A stretch of 41,697 bases of DNA from Actinomycetes bacterium (GCA_021785935.1 JAJYOG010000013.1:1-41697); one strand, 5' to 3'. Counted from the stretch's first letter, positions 1-7,440 are shown. Notes: generated from the letters alone by a model not told the origin. A program made the numbers and translations.

Positions 1-40
1 ACATTTCCATAAACTCTATCAGTGTCTTGGGCCCATTCAC
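1..40 (-). CDS. Start of a minus-strand gene cut by the window edge (possible transposase N-terminus)
   Basis: A perfect Shine-Dalgarno (AGGAGG on the minus strand, plus positions 48-53) lies 7 nt before a GTG at 40-38, and the frame stays open to the edge. Only 13 residues are visible (V-N-G-P-K-T-L-I-E-F-M-E-M). From memory, N-termini of this type (a T-L-x-E-F/V-M-E/Q pattern) occur in IS1595-family transposases, but 13 residues cannot establish a family. The ATG at 36 reads into a stop after five codons, so GTG is the better start. I am fairly sure a gene starts here and unsure what it is. Confidence 0.4.
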   Translation of the reverse strand, partial: MNGPKTLIEFMEM

Positions 41-58
41 GGCGTTACCTCCTGCTTG

Positions 59-88
59 GCAGATCTGCTGATAATCAGAAGATATCAG
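59..88. repeat. Short inverted repeats in the divergent intergenic region
   Basis: A perfect 10-bp palindrome GCAGATCTGC (59-68) is followed by CTGAT (68-72), which can pair with either of two ATCAG copies (74-78, 84-88). It lies between the minus-strand gene start at 40 and the plus-strand surface gene. It could be an operator or the end of a mobile element; nothing here decides which. Confidence 0.3.
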
Positions 89-141
89 CCGGTCCGGACG
101 GAACCTGAGCTAATAGGATGAGCAGTTTGATTAAAAAGTTT

Positions 142-171
142 CCCGGCGGAGTCACTGGGGACTTCGCCGGG
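142..171. terminator. 12-bp hairpin before the surface-protein ORF
   Basis: Arms 142-153 and 160-171 pair over 12 bp (11 Watson-Crick, one G-U wobble) around a 6-nt loop. Read on the minus strand the stem is followed by AAACTTTTT, which resembles an intrinsic terminator shielding the gene at the left edge. Read on the plus strand it sits just before the ATG at 178 and would act as a 5' leader hairpin. If the surface gene instead starts at 118, the hairpin lies inside its coding sequence. Confidence 0.35.
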
Positions 172-177
172 AATCTC

Positions 178-1269
178 ATGGCCCAGAACATGACAGGAAA
201 AAATAAAACCTTACGAAACGTTTTCCTCACCAGCGCCGGCGCCTTTGTCCTGATCATTTGCGGCTGGCTTGCGATTCCGACAGTATCCATCAGCCCCGCG
301 AATGCCCAGACCGGCATCCTTCTGGGGCAACCGGTTTCCATCAGCTCTTCACCGCTGGCCACCATCAGCAAGATCGAGATATACGCTGACGACAAACCCC
401 TTGCGGTTGAGTACAACCTCGACACCGGCGACCTCGCCCGTGACTTCAATCTTAAGCCAGGTCAGCAGATCAGGGTGGAGACCAAAGTAACATCACCTCT
501 GGGAGTTACTCGTGAGTTCAGTTCCAGTTTTGACACTGTCTCGCCGGTTGTAGTCGAAGCCATGACCGTCGACGGCATCCGTTACACTCCGGGGGCCAGC
601 ATCCCGCCCCAGGCAACCCTGGCGTTCTCGTTTAACAAACCAGTCACCCAGGCGGCCATGGCCCTGGACGGCAGCGACGGCGTCGAACTCACCATCGACC
701 CGGCCGATCCGAAGATTGCCACCCTGCCTCCCACGGTCTCCCTGAAGCAGGGAGCCACCCATCTTTTCAAGATTATGGCCACCGCTGCGGATTCAGCGAA
801 GCTGGAAGCCAAAGAGGTCCGCGCTACCGTGGTGAAGCCGCTGTCTCTCTATGGCAAGGTGGAGGATAACGGCGGCCCCATTACCATCGAACTGGACGCC
901 AATACCGCTTTCGCCGACATCGAGGCAGTCAAGGCGGCACTGGAAACCACCGTTCCGGATGCGACTGTCTCCGTAGAAAAACAGAAGATCATCATCACCA
1001 GCTCCGGTCTGGACCGAAGCGGCGATTACACCATAAAACTGAACAGGGCCAACGGCGCCGACGGCAGCTTTCTCGAGGCTCCGCTAACGATGACCCTGAG
1101 CTTTAAGTCCCAGGGAGCCGCATCTGCTGAAACCAGCGGCTCGAGCTATCGGGGCTATGTCTATACCAGCGGCGGTTCGAGTACATCCACATCTGCTTCA
1201 GGCGGATCCTCAACAGACTCAGGTCCGCCTCCAGGATGGCCGCCTTGCTGTCCCTGGCCGCCACAATGA
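178..1269 (+). CDS. Membrane-anchored or secreted surface protein with Ig-like region and Ser/Gly-rich tail
   Basis: About 363 residues from ATG 178; the frame is open to an ATG at 118, but a 12-bp hairpin separates the two and neither start has a strong ribosome site. A short basic N-terminus (K, K, R) precedes one hydrophobic segment of about 22 residues ending in an A-N-A-type site, so the protein is exported or anchored N-in. The body is rich in Asp, Thr, Val and Lys, with beta-sandwich-like stretches including an F-D-T-V-S-P-V-V motif like that linking Ig-like domains. The last 50 residues are Ser/Thr/Gly-rich and end in a Pro/Trp tail with adjacent cysteines (P-P-G-W-P-P-C-C-P-W-P-P-Q). 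The stop overlaps the next gene's ATG (ATGA), so the two are probably translationally coupled. I recognise no enzyme family; a cell-surface structural or adhesive role is inferred. Confidence 0.65.
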   Translation: MAQNMTGKNKTLRNVFLTSAGAFVLIICGWLAIPTVSISPANAQTGILLGQPVSISSSPLATISKIEIYADDKPLAVEYNLDTGDLARDFNLKPGQQIRVETKVTSPLGVTREFSSSFDTVSPVVVEAMTVDGIRYTPGASIPPQATLAFSFNKPVTQAAMALDGSDGVELTIDPADPKIATLPPTVSLKQGATHLFKIMATAADSAKLEAKEVRATVVKPLSLYGKVEDNGGPITIELDANTAFADIEAVKAALETTVPDATVSVEKQKIIITSSGLDRSGDYTIKLNRANGADGSFLEAPLTMTLSFKSQGAASAETSGSSYRGYVYTSGGSSTSTSASGGSSTDSGPPPGWPPCCPWPPQ

Positions 1270-3767
1270 TGAAAATCTTTCACAAGCGTTCAAATCTGAG
1301 AACCGCGGCTCTCGCCCTGGTGCTGGCGTCGCTCCTGGTGACCGCTGTTTCACCGGCCACTCTGCTGGCGGTCTCAGGAAGCGCCGCCCGGGATGTTTAC
1401 GGAAGTAACGCCTCGGCACAGTCTGGTTCGGAAGGCAGCGGTATGTCCCCAACTCCGAATCCGGCTCCGATTGCAGCTGTAGCAGACGCTGCTGCGCCTG
1501 CCTCCAGTGTTGGCGTACAGCCTGCCGGTATATCGCCGGCCGCAAAAAGCTTCAACATGCCGGTGCCTGCCGCGGATTCGACTGCCCCCGTGATTTATGG
1601 CCTAACACCCACGGATTACTCAATTACAGACTCGTCGGTAACCCTGAGCGCCAACTACTACGACCCCGCACCTTCGGTCGGCATCAAGCAAAGCACAGCC
1701 ATGATTCACATCGACAACGTACACCAGAATGGCTGCTCCATTAGCGATACAGGTATTTCCTGCAATAAAACCGGACTGTCCGATGGCACGCACAAAATTC
1801 AGGCTTTCATTTGCGACAACCTTTACAACTGCAGTAATGTCATGTGGCATATCAACGTGGATACGACCGCCCCTGTGATCTCCAATTCTCTGCCCACTGG
1901 CACGATCAACTCACTTAACACAACCATCACCTCGACATTCAGCGACGGCGCCGGTGCGGGTGTCGACCCAGCCTCGGCTTCAGTCAAACTGGACGGCGCC
2001 GAAGCAACCGGCTGCACGATAACCGCGGACGGCGTTTCCTGCCCCGCCAGCAGCCTGGCCGCGGGAGTTCATGGGGTACAGGTCGAAGTCTCCGACCTGA
2101 TCGGTCACCGGGCCACAAAGAACTGGAGCTTCACTGTCGATACGGCTTCAGTCGGCGTCAGCGGCCAGACGCCCGCCGCCGACAGCTGGCAGACTATCTG
2201 CTCGCCGGAGATAAAAGCCGATTTCCAGCAGGTAGGCTCCATACCGATCGACACGTCATCAATCAGCATTATGGTTGATGGAGAAGATGTCAGCACGTCG
2301 GCGGACCGACAGACCGACCGGGTTAGCTATACGCCATCATTGCCAGAGCTTTCGGAGGGATTGCACACCGTCCATATCAGCGTTAGTGACACCGGCGGAC
2401 ATACCGGCCACAGTGACTGGAGTTTTTCCGTTGATTCCATCGCTCCCTTGATCGAGGCAATGGCGCCCACAGGCACAACCGCTACAGCGCGGCCAACGAT
2501 TTCGGCGGCCTTTACCGACGATGGCAGCGGTATCGACCAGTCATCCATCAGCCTGACCATCGACGGTATTAACCAGACCGGCTCCGCTGTATTAACCGGC
2601 GGCAACATAACCTACACACCGGAGGAAGCATTTTCCGCGGGCTCTCATAACGTGCAATTGATTGTCGCGGATATTGCCGGTGGCCAGCAGACAACCGCCT
2701 GGACCTTTGTTGCCCCACAGGCTCAGATACCGCAAAGGCCGGCGCCGGTAATCACGACCACACGGGTGATTTCCCCAACAGGTTACTGGATGAGCTACGG
2801 TTCTCTCCCCGGCATCGGTTCGGGAAACTGGTTGATCGCCGGTTTCCAGGCGTTTCCCAATGTCTATTACCTTCCCTGGTATGACTCCGGCCCAGCCGGT
2901 GGCATTCTGAAGAATGAAATCATGTTGCAGAATCAAGGAGCAGGCGAAGCCTCGGTCAACGTGCTGATCGGCGGCGCCAGTAAATGGCAAGGGAAAATTG
3001 CTGAAGGCGGCGTCTCGACTGTCCAGTTACCGGAAACGACCGGCGGCCCGGTAAAGATTGTCTGCCCCACCGGCCAGCCGTTACAGGTAAAAAACCGCAT
3101 TACCGGACAGAACTCGGTTAGCGAAACCGAAGCCCTGCCGGAGGAGGCGCTGGAGTCGACATTGATCCTGCCATGGTATGAGACCCAGCCGCCGGGCCAA
3201 AGTGATTCCTCACTCGCAATCGGCAACGCCGGTACCCAGGAAGCCGCAGTAGATGTGTACATCGGCGATCCCGGAAATCCCGAATCGCTCAAGTGGCACT
3301 ATGCCATCGCTCCCGGCGCCGCGGCGAGAACGCAGCTGAAAGATGCCTCGGGCGGTCCTGTGCGAATCGCTTCCACAAATAATCAGCCTCTGGTGGCCTC
3401 GCTCCAGAGCAATGACGGCGGCTCGGTCCATGAGACCCTCGCGACCGGCCTTTCAAGGTTGGGCAGCAAGTACAGTTTTGAGCCCAGTGGCGGCAGCGGC
3501 TCAGCCACGCTGGCAAATTTCCCCCAGGGTGGCAGCGGGCCCTCCACGATCCATGCCGGCAATGCCAATGACAGGGATCTCCGCCTGGAGATCAAAATCG
3601 GGGATGAATTGTTGCGAGATCCCGGCAATCCGGATAACGAATATTTCACAATCTCGCGCCAGAGTTCCCAGGCCATCGACCTGGGAAGCATTTCCGGCAA
3701 GAGAGTCGAGATCAACTGCGCCGATTGCGGGCTGGGCGAAGGAATTGCCGTGGACGGTATGTCGTAA
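1266..3767 (+). CDS. Large secreted protein with Ig-like repeats and a three-fold C-terminal module
   Basis: 833 residues from the ATG that overlaps the upstream stop (ATGA). The longer frame from 1236 would place ten extra residues before a clean signal peptide (basic K-R-R, then about 20 hydrophobic residues, then A-V-S-G), so 1266 is preferred. Residues 90-490 hold four Ig-like repeats marked by D-T-T-A-P-V-I or D-S-I-A-P-L-I linkers, S-I-S-L-T-I-D-G strands and W-S-F-T-V-D endings. After about residue 500 the character changes: two modules about 100 residues apart each begin with an L-P-W-Y motif (near 533 and 634) and carry an N-x-G-x-x-x-A-x-V-x-V-x-I-G strand. A third, weaker copy begins near 733. 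There are few Cys and no sortase motif or C-terminal membrane anchor. It is likely an extracellular adhesin or structural protein; its ligand is unknown. Confidence 0.75.
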   Translation: MMKIFHKRSNLRTAALALVLASLLVTAVSPATLLAVSGSAARDVYGSNASAQSGSEGSGMSPTPNPAPIAAVADAAAPASSVGVQPAGISPAAKSFNMPVPAADSTAPVIYGLTPTDYSITDSSVTLSANYYDPAPSVGIKQSTAMIHIDNVHQNGCSISDTGISCNKTGLSDGTHKIQAFICDNLYNCSNVMWHINVDTTAPVISNSLPTGTINSLNTTITSTFSDGAGAGVDPASASVKLDGAEATGCTITADGVSCPASSLAAGVHGVQVEVSDLIGHRATKNWSFTVDTASVGVSGQTPAADSWQTICSPEIKADFQQVGSIPIDTSSISIMVDGEDVSTSADRQTDRVSYTPSLPELSEGLHTVHISVSDTGGHTGHSDWSFSVDSIAPLIEAMAPTGTTATARPTISAAFTDDGSGIDQSSISLTIDGINQTGSAVLTGGNITYTPEEAFSAGSHNVQLIVADIAGGQQTTAWTFVAPQAQIPQRPAPVITTTRVISPTGYWMSYGSLPGIGSGNWLIAGFQAFPNVYYLPWYDSGPAGGILKNEIMLQNQGAGEASVNVLIGGASKWQGKIAEGGVSTVQLPETTGGPVKIVCPTGQPLQVKNRITGQNSVSETEALPEEALESTLILPWYETQPPGQSDSSLAIGNAGTQEAAVDVYIGDPGNPESLKWHYAIAPGAAARTQLKDASGGPVRIASTNNQPLVASLQSNDGGSVHETLATGLSRLGSKYSFEPSGGSGSATLANFPQGGSGPSTIHAGNANDRDLRLEIKIGDELLRDPGNPDNEYFTISRQSSQAIDLGSISGKRVEINCADCGLGEGIAVDGMS

Positions 3768-3789
3768 CCGGCCTCAGCGCCGACCTGAC

Positions 3790-3825
3790 GCTCCTTGTTT
3801 TCACACAGCTCCTTGTTTTCACACA
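3790..3825. repeat. Two tandem 18-bp direct repeats
   Basis: Two perfect adjacent copies (3790-3807 and 3808-3825) containing CTCCTTGTTTTCACACA lie in the 271-bp gap between the Ig-repeat gene and the DUF4418-type gene. The rest of the gap shows no convincing gene or terminator. It is probably a slippage duplication. Confidence 0.6.
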
Positions 3826-4038
3826 CCAACCGTGGCATTTCCCACAGTAGTCGTGGCAAAACCTTACAAGTAGCCCGCTCTTTCCTCAATCTACGCGGCC
3901 GCTACCCAATCGCACTCCGCTTGTCTCACAAAACCCCAGCTATTTCACCCATTTATTTTCTTAAGGATTTTGTCCCATGTTGGCACGCGGCTTGCTGTAA
4001 AAGGAGATAAACCCAGTAACCACGTGGAAGGAGGATTG

Positions 4039-4533
4039 ATGAAAAAGTCTACGAGGATGAGCACCGGCGCCGGAGTTATTGTTTTAGGCGCCCTCGTAGC
4101 CGCCACCCCGCGCTTCCTGTTCCCGGTATGCGAATTTAGCGGCATTTTCATGCAGCTCGGAAATGGCAAGACCGCTTACATGCTTTGTCATTACACCGCC
4201 GTCGCTTCCTACATTCTGGGGGCGTTGATCGTCCTCATCGGGATAACCCTGATGCTTTCCAGGGAGCGGGAGAGCAGACGCATGCTATCAGTTGTGCTTG
4301 CCGGCGTTGCGGTCGCCGTCACGATCACACCGGTAATACTGCCCATCTGCATGAATCCGGACGACCCCTGCAACCATGGCGCCAAACCATTGCTGATCGT
4401 CCTGGGCATCGTCACTTTCCTGTTGGCGGGCTGGATGGGATTAGCCTCTCGCAAAACCAACACCGTTTATTCCAGTTCCACACCAGATGAGTCTGACTGC
4501 GTGAAATCGGATCCAACCGCATCACGCGTATGA
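4039..4533 (+). CDS. Small four-helix membrane protein, DUF4418-like
   Basis: 164 residues from ATG 4039, chosen because GGAAGGAGG (4026-4034) lies just upstream; the frame is open to 3970 without such a site. Four hydrophobic segments are visible (about residues 10-30, 45-70, 80-105 and 115-138), with short polar loops. Conserved-looking polar and Cys features are an L-C-H-Y-T motif before the second helix and a P-I-C-M-N-P..C-N-H-G-A-K-P motif before the fourth. From memory, this pattern of a Cys-His motif, then a Cys-Asn..K-P motif and a helix, fits the uncharacterised DUF4418 family. The C-terminus is polar. The gene sits between two secreted Ig-like proteins on the same strand, and its stop overlaps a weaker ATG of the next gene. 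Function unknown. Confidence 0.7.
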   Translation: MKKSTRMSTGAGVIVLGALVAATPRFLFPVCEFSGIFMQLGNGKTAYMLCHYTAVASYILGALIVLIGITLMLSRERESRRMLSVVLAGVAVAVTITPVILPICMNPDDPCNHGAKPLLIVLGIVTFLLAGWMGLASRKTNTVYSSSTPDESDCVKSDPTASRV

Positions 4534-4559
4534 ATGTTGACACTAGGAGGAAGGGTAAC

Positions 4560-6059
4560 ATGGGAATTAGAAAGCTGAAGTATTATTTATTGATTGGCGT
4601 AGTGATGGCGATAGCCGTTACGGCCACGGCAGTCGCAGCCGGAGATACAACTGCTCCGGTAGTCTCCAGCGTCACTCCGGCTGATGGTAGCACGGTCTTC
4701 ACCAATGGCGACTCGACCAGGTACTATAATAACGGAAGCAAAACAGCCGCACCCTACGTGATCAAAGCCGATTATAGCGACGAAGTTGGCGGCAGTGGCG
4801 TCGATGCAAGCAGCGTCATGGTGCACCTTGACGGCACGGGTATTGGCGATGGGTTCATGCTGATGGATTGCCCCGTTCAATCCACAACGCATGTCGAATG
4901 TAATGCTCCCGCGGCCCTTATGAGCGCAGGCACGCATACACTCCATGTTTACGTTTGGGACGTGGCCGGCAACAAGACGGTAAACGGTTCCACCTTTACC
5001 GTGGTCGTCGATATCCTGGCGCCGACGTATTCGAACCTGTCGCCCGCTGACGGCAGCACCATTTACACCTCTCATCTCAATAGCGCCAGTACGAATGATT
5101 CGAGCGCCTTGCGCTTCGATTACGATATCGCCGACGCGGATCCCTCGAGTGGCTGGTCGCCCATGAATCACATCAATGACAGCTTTCCGCCAGGTGGCGG
5201 CATGGGCGCGATGATCGCTGGCTCGTCCTGTACAAAAACCCCGACTACTAATCCAACTCACTACTCGTGCCAGGCTAACAGGGCAAGCTTGCTGCACCTG
5301 GGAGACAATACGCTTTCGGTCCTGATCAAGGACAATGTCAATAACCAGAGCAGTGACTACGGGGCCACTCCCGGGGCTCCGGATACCCGGAAACACTACA
5401 CGGTAGTGGATGATGTCGCTCCCGCTGTCAGCGGAGTCACGGCCGATGCCACGACCATTTCAGCCTCGTACACGGACCCGTTGCCCACTGGCGCTCTGTC
5501 TGCGAATCTGGCCAGCGGCATCAATGCCGCATCGGTCATGGTCCATGTTGACGGCATGATGGTTGGTGGCTGCACCGCGACAGCCACAGGCGTCAGCTGC
5601 CCGACGCCGGCTGGCATCAAATACGGTCCACATTTGGTTGAGGTCTTCGTAGATGACAACGCTTCCACGGCCAATCACGGCAGCGGTAGCGGTACGTTTA
5701 CTTTCACGACCTGCACGCCCGCAAGGCCAGATCTGAGCGTCGCCACCAAGTATGCTTACTGGGCTGACTTCGCCAGTTACCACAATGGTGTTCTGTCGGT
5801 GAAGCTGACCATCACCAACAATAGCTCGACTGCCGCCAACAATGTAACTCTGACCGGCGCCAGTGGCATCACCAATGGAGTTACGCAGGGCGCATCTGGT
5901 TGGGGCGCCGACCTCGGCACGATCAATGGCGGCAGCAATACTGTAACATCCGTCGCCTTCAGTGTTGGTCCTGAGGGATCACAACCAGCGGGCTTCAAGG
6001 CCACTATTAGCGCTTCCGCCGTCGATGATAGCGGTGCTCATTACACGTACCCGATCTAA
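4560..6059 (+). CDS. Secreted Ig-like repeat protein with a CARDB/DUF11-like C-terminal domain
   Basis: 499 residues from ATG 4560, preceded by AGGAGG at 4545-4550; an in-frame ATG at 4530 overlaps the upstream stop but has a poorer ribosome site. A classical signal peptide (R-K-L-K, about 18 hydrophobic residues, A-V-A-A-G) is followed by three Ig-like repeats. Each repeat opens with T-A-P-V-V or L-A-P-T-Y plus S-P-A-D-G-S and contains A-S-S-V-M-V-H-L/V-D-G strands. Cys pairs recur at the end of the strands. From about residue 395 a different domain begins (D-L-S-V..Y-W-A-D-F), with strands typical of extracellular CARDB/DUF11 beta-sandwiches. That domain resembles one inside the RHS protein at the right edge of the window. 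No membrane anchor is visible after the signal peptide, so the protein is probably released or held non-covalently. Confidence 0.75.
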   Translation: MGIRKLKYYLLIGVVMAIAVTATAVAAGDTTAPVVSSVTPADGSTVFTNGDSTRYYNNGSKTAAPYVIKADYSDEVGGSGVDASSVMVHLDGTGIGDGFMLMDCPVQSTTHVECNAPAALMSAGTHTLHVYVWDVAGNKTVNGSTFTVVVDILAPTYSNLSPADGSTIYTSHLNSASTNDSSALRFDYDIADADPSSGWSPMNHINDSFPPGGGMGAMIAGSSCTKTPTTNPTHYSCQANRASLLHLGDNTLSVLIKDNVNNQSSDYGATPGAPDTRKHYTVVDDVAPAVSGVTADATTISASYTDPLPTGALSANLASGINAASVMVHVDGMMVGGCTATATGVSCPTPAGIKYGPHLVEVFVDDNASTANHGSGSGTFTFTTCTPARPDLSVATKYAYWADFASYHNGVLSVKLTITNNSSTAANNVTLTGASGITNGVTQGASGWGADLGTINGGSNTVTSVAFSVGPEGSQPAGFKATISASAVDDSGAHYTYPI

Positions 6060-6112
6060 CCATGAAATGCATGAAGCTACATCATATCAACCATGATTGC
6101 GGGAGAACTCAA

Positions 6113-6259
6113 ATGACAGATAAAAAAACGGCCCGTGAGACTTATACAAAGCCCTTACTGGTCAAGCACCACAACCTAAAGGATGTTACTTTCGAGTGTC
6201 CGACCTGGCAGTGCAGCGTCGCGGTTCCGGGCTGGGATCCGAGCGGGCCACATTCGTAG
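6113..6259 (+). CDS. 48-residue candidate RiPP precursor peptide
   Basis: ATG 6113 is preceded by GGGAGA (6101-6106) at good spacing; the frame opens at 6062, but that start has no comparable site. The first 27 residues are polar and basic and contain Y11-T-K-P14-L-L16, then H-N-L-K-D-V-T26. This is the Y-x-x-P-x-L...T arrangement seen in leaders of lasso-type RiPPs, which are bound by RRE/PqqD-like domains. The remaining 21 residues form a distinct core-like tail with C29 and C34 (C-P-T-W-Q-C), then V-A-V-P-G-W-D-P and P-H-S. A classical lasso ring is not possible in the expected place, because no Asp or Glu lies 7-9 residues after the predicted cleavage. No maturase is encoded nearby. It lies 53 bp after the secreted Ig-like gene and ends just before a strong terminator. 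Confidence 0.55.
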   Translation: MTDKKTARETYTKPLLVKHHNLKDVTFECPTWQCSVAVPGWDPSGPHS

Positions 6260-6301
6260 TAAATATACGGCACAGGCTACTGCCTGATCGATAAGCAGTG
6301 A

Positions 6302-6338
6302 CGGCGGGCGGGTCGCAAGACCCGCCCGCCGCTTTTTT
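6302..6338 (+). terminator. Strong intrinsic terminator after the peptide gene
   Basis: A perfect 13-bp GC-rich stem (6302-6314 with 6319-6331) closes a GCAA tetraloop and is followed by C and six T (6333-6338). It ends the plus-strand surface/peptide transcription unit. Confidence 0.92.
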
Positions 6339-6627
6339 ACTCCACAAATATCCCACCCGGCCGGCCAATTCCACGCTCCGGCTAAAGCCACTCCACGCAC
6401 AGTTTCGATCCGCCTCACACCACCGTTCAAACTATTCCAAGCCCCGATTTGACCCATTTCATAGCCTCGTCAGGCCCAAGTTAAGGTAACATTCCGGCTT
6501 GCCGATAATGCTAACGGCAGGGCGGAGCAACCTACCAAAGATGGTCACTTCCATCCCGCCGGCTTATACCTTTTAGGGCAAAGACGTAAAGTCTTGTTGG
6601 GGCGATGAAAACTAAAAAATTAACTGA
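6339..6627 (+). other. Non-coding stretch with a potentially structured leader
   Basis: About 290 bp without a convincing gene. The part from 6495 to 6610 can fold into several helices. GCCG/CGGC closes a small hairpin near 6499-6515. A GGCGG/CCGCC helix encloses an ATGG/CCAT hairpin (about 6520-6560). An AAGAC-GTAAA-GTCTT hairpin lies near 6583-6597. It ends about 20 nt before the next gene. It does not match any riboswitch consensus that I could align by eye. Confidence 0.3.
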
Positions 6628-7065
6628 TTGCTTCATTATAAAGACAGCAAAGAGTATTTTATCCAGCGAGTTATCCTCGCCCAAGGGCAGGTTATCGATC
6701 TGGTATGTTTCAACGAAAACGAATCCGTCGACAGCGTCATTGAGGAAATCATGACCGAACTACAAAGAAAAAAGATTGAACTGCAGACTTGTCCACTGTG
6801 CAAGTCCAGCCTGGTCTATCCGGTAGAACGCTACCAGATGAACGATATGGAGTGGAAAGTTCTGATGCTGTGTCCGAACTGCCTCTGCAAACGCGAGCTG
6901 GTGGTGGATCGCGAGACCGTTCGTGAGCTGCTGAAAAACGCCCGGCTCGGCCGCGAATCGATTATGAAAGAGCTGGATAACATGCAGAAGAAAAACATGG
7001 AGGAAGAGGCGGACAAATTCATCACGGCGCTGCAAAAGGACCATATCCTGCCGATCGATTTTTAG
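6628..7065 (+). CDS. Cys-rich zinc-ribbon-like protein of unknown function
   Basis: 145 residues if read from TTG 6628, which directly follows an in-frame stop and lacks a ribosome site. An internal ATG at 6751, preceded by GAGGA, would give 104 residues. The centre holds C-P-L-C (about residues 57-60) and, 25 residues on, C-P-N-C-L-C, a two-knuckle zinc ribbon with an intervening L-V-Y-P-V strand. The C-terminal 55 residues are a charged helix (E-L-L-K-N-A-R...M-K-E-L-D-N-M-Q-K-K-N-M-E-E-E) ending in I-L-P-I-D-F. From memory, short actinobacterial proteins share this layout: C-x-x-C, L-V-Y-P, C-P-x-C, an N-M-E-E-E helix and an I-L-P-x-D-F end. They begin near the first Cys pair, which favours the shorter start. 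Function unknown. A terminator follows. Confidence 0.75.
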   Translation: MLHYKDSKEYFIQRVILAQGQVIDLVCFNENESVDSVIEEIMTELQRKKIELQTCPLCKSSLVYPVERYQMNDMEWKVLMLCPNCLCKRELVVDRETVRELLKNARLGRESIMKELDNMQKKNMEEEADKFITALQKDHILPIDF

Positions 7066-7079
7066 GGTAACAGTGTAAT

Positions 7080-7107
7080 GGCCGCCCCGGGCGGCCTTGT
7101 TTGTTTG
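7080..7107 (+). terminator. Intrinsic terminator after the zinc-ribbon gene
   Basis: A near-perfect GC palindrome (7080-7096, GGCCGCCC/GGGCGGCC) is followed by a T-rich tract with interspersed G (7097-7107). Confidence 0.8.
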
Positions 7108-7127
7108 TGGGTCTAAAAGGGGGAGGC

Positions 7128-7412
7128 ATGCAATGTCAGTTTTCGCAAGGAACAGTTGCAATGCCTGGAAATACCGAGACTCATATATCGAAATGTCACG
7201 CAGGAATGACTATCTCGCCAGAGCCTGCTATCTGTGCCGCCTGCATCGAAGCTGTTTCGATTATCCCAAGCGCGGTACTGACGATGATGACGGGACCGGC
7301 AGGGGAGGCGGTCGGGCTCAAGTTGCGTAACGCCGCCGAAGCCAGAGATTGGATGGAAGCTGTAGAGTTGAAGCGTTGTCCGTGTGTGCCGGCTATTAAT
7401 CCCAGATTCTAA
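7128..7412 (+). CDS. Small Cys-containing hypothetical protein (uncertain)
   Basis: This 94-residue frame is open from 7101. ATG 7128 has a purine-rich GGGGGAGG only 1-2 nt before it; ATG 7161 (83 residues) has AAGGAA at good spacing. The protein carries K-C-H, I-C-A-A-C and R-C-P-C-V motifs, so it could bind a metal, and its second half (R-N-A-A-E-A-R-D-W-M-E-A-V-E) looks helical. The same GGGGGAGG is better spaced for an ATG at 7133 in another frame (66 residues). That product is Arg/Cys/Tyr-rich and looks like a shadow. The gene is isolated between two terminators. I do not recognise it, and it may not be real. Confidence 0.4.
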   Translation: MQCQFSQGTVAMPGNTETHISKCHAGMTISPEPAICAACIEAVSIIPSAVLTMMTGPAGEAVGLKLRNAAEARDWMEAVELKRCPCVPAINPRF

Positions 7413-7440
7413 GAGAGTTTTTCAATTTTCATCCCAGCTG

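Noticed and set aside
6113-6259. A classical lasso peptide
   Set aside because: No Asp or Glu falls 7-9 residues after the expected cleavage point and no lasso B/C enzymes are nearby; only the leader looks lasso-like.
6495-6610. c-di-GMP (GEMM-type) riboswitch
   Set aside because: It has a G-G-G-C-A-A-A stretch and a G-G-C-A-G-like helix, but in the wrong order. The conserved G-A-C-G-C-A-A-A-G-C segment is missing.
6605-6754. A 49-codon ORF starting at ATG 6605 that overlaps ATG 6751
   Set aside because: The product is low-complexity and the overlapping frame from 6628 has better protein character; the ATGA overlap may be chance.
7133-7330. A 66-codon frame with well-spaced GGGGGAGG
   Set aside because: The product is Arg/Cys/Tyr-rich with a D-D-D-D-G run, typical of an out-of-frame reading; the neighbouring frame looks more like protein.
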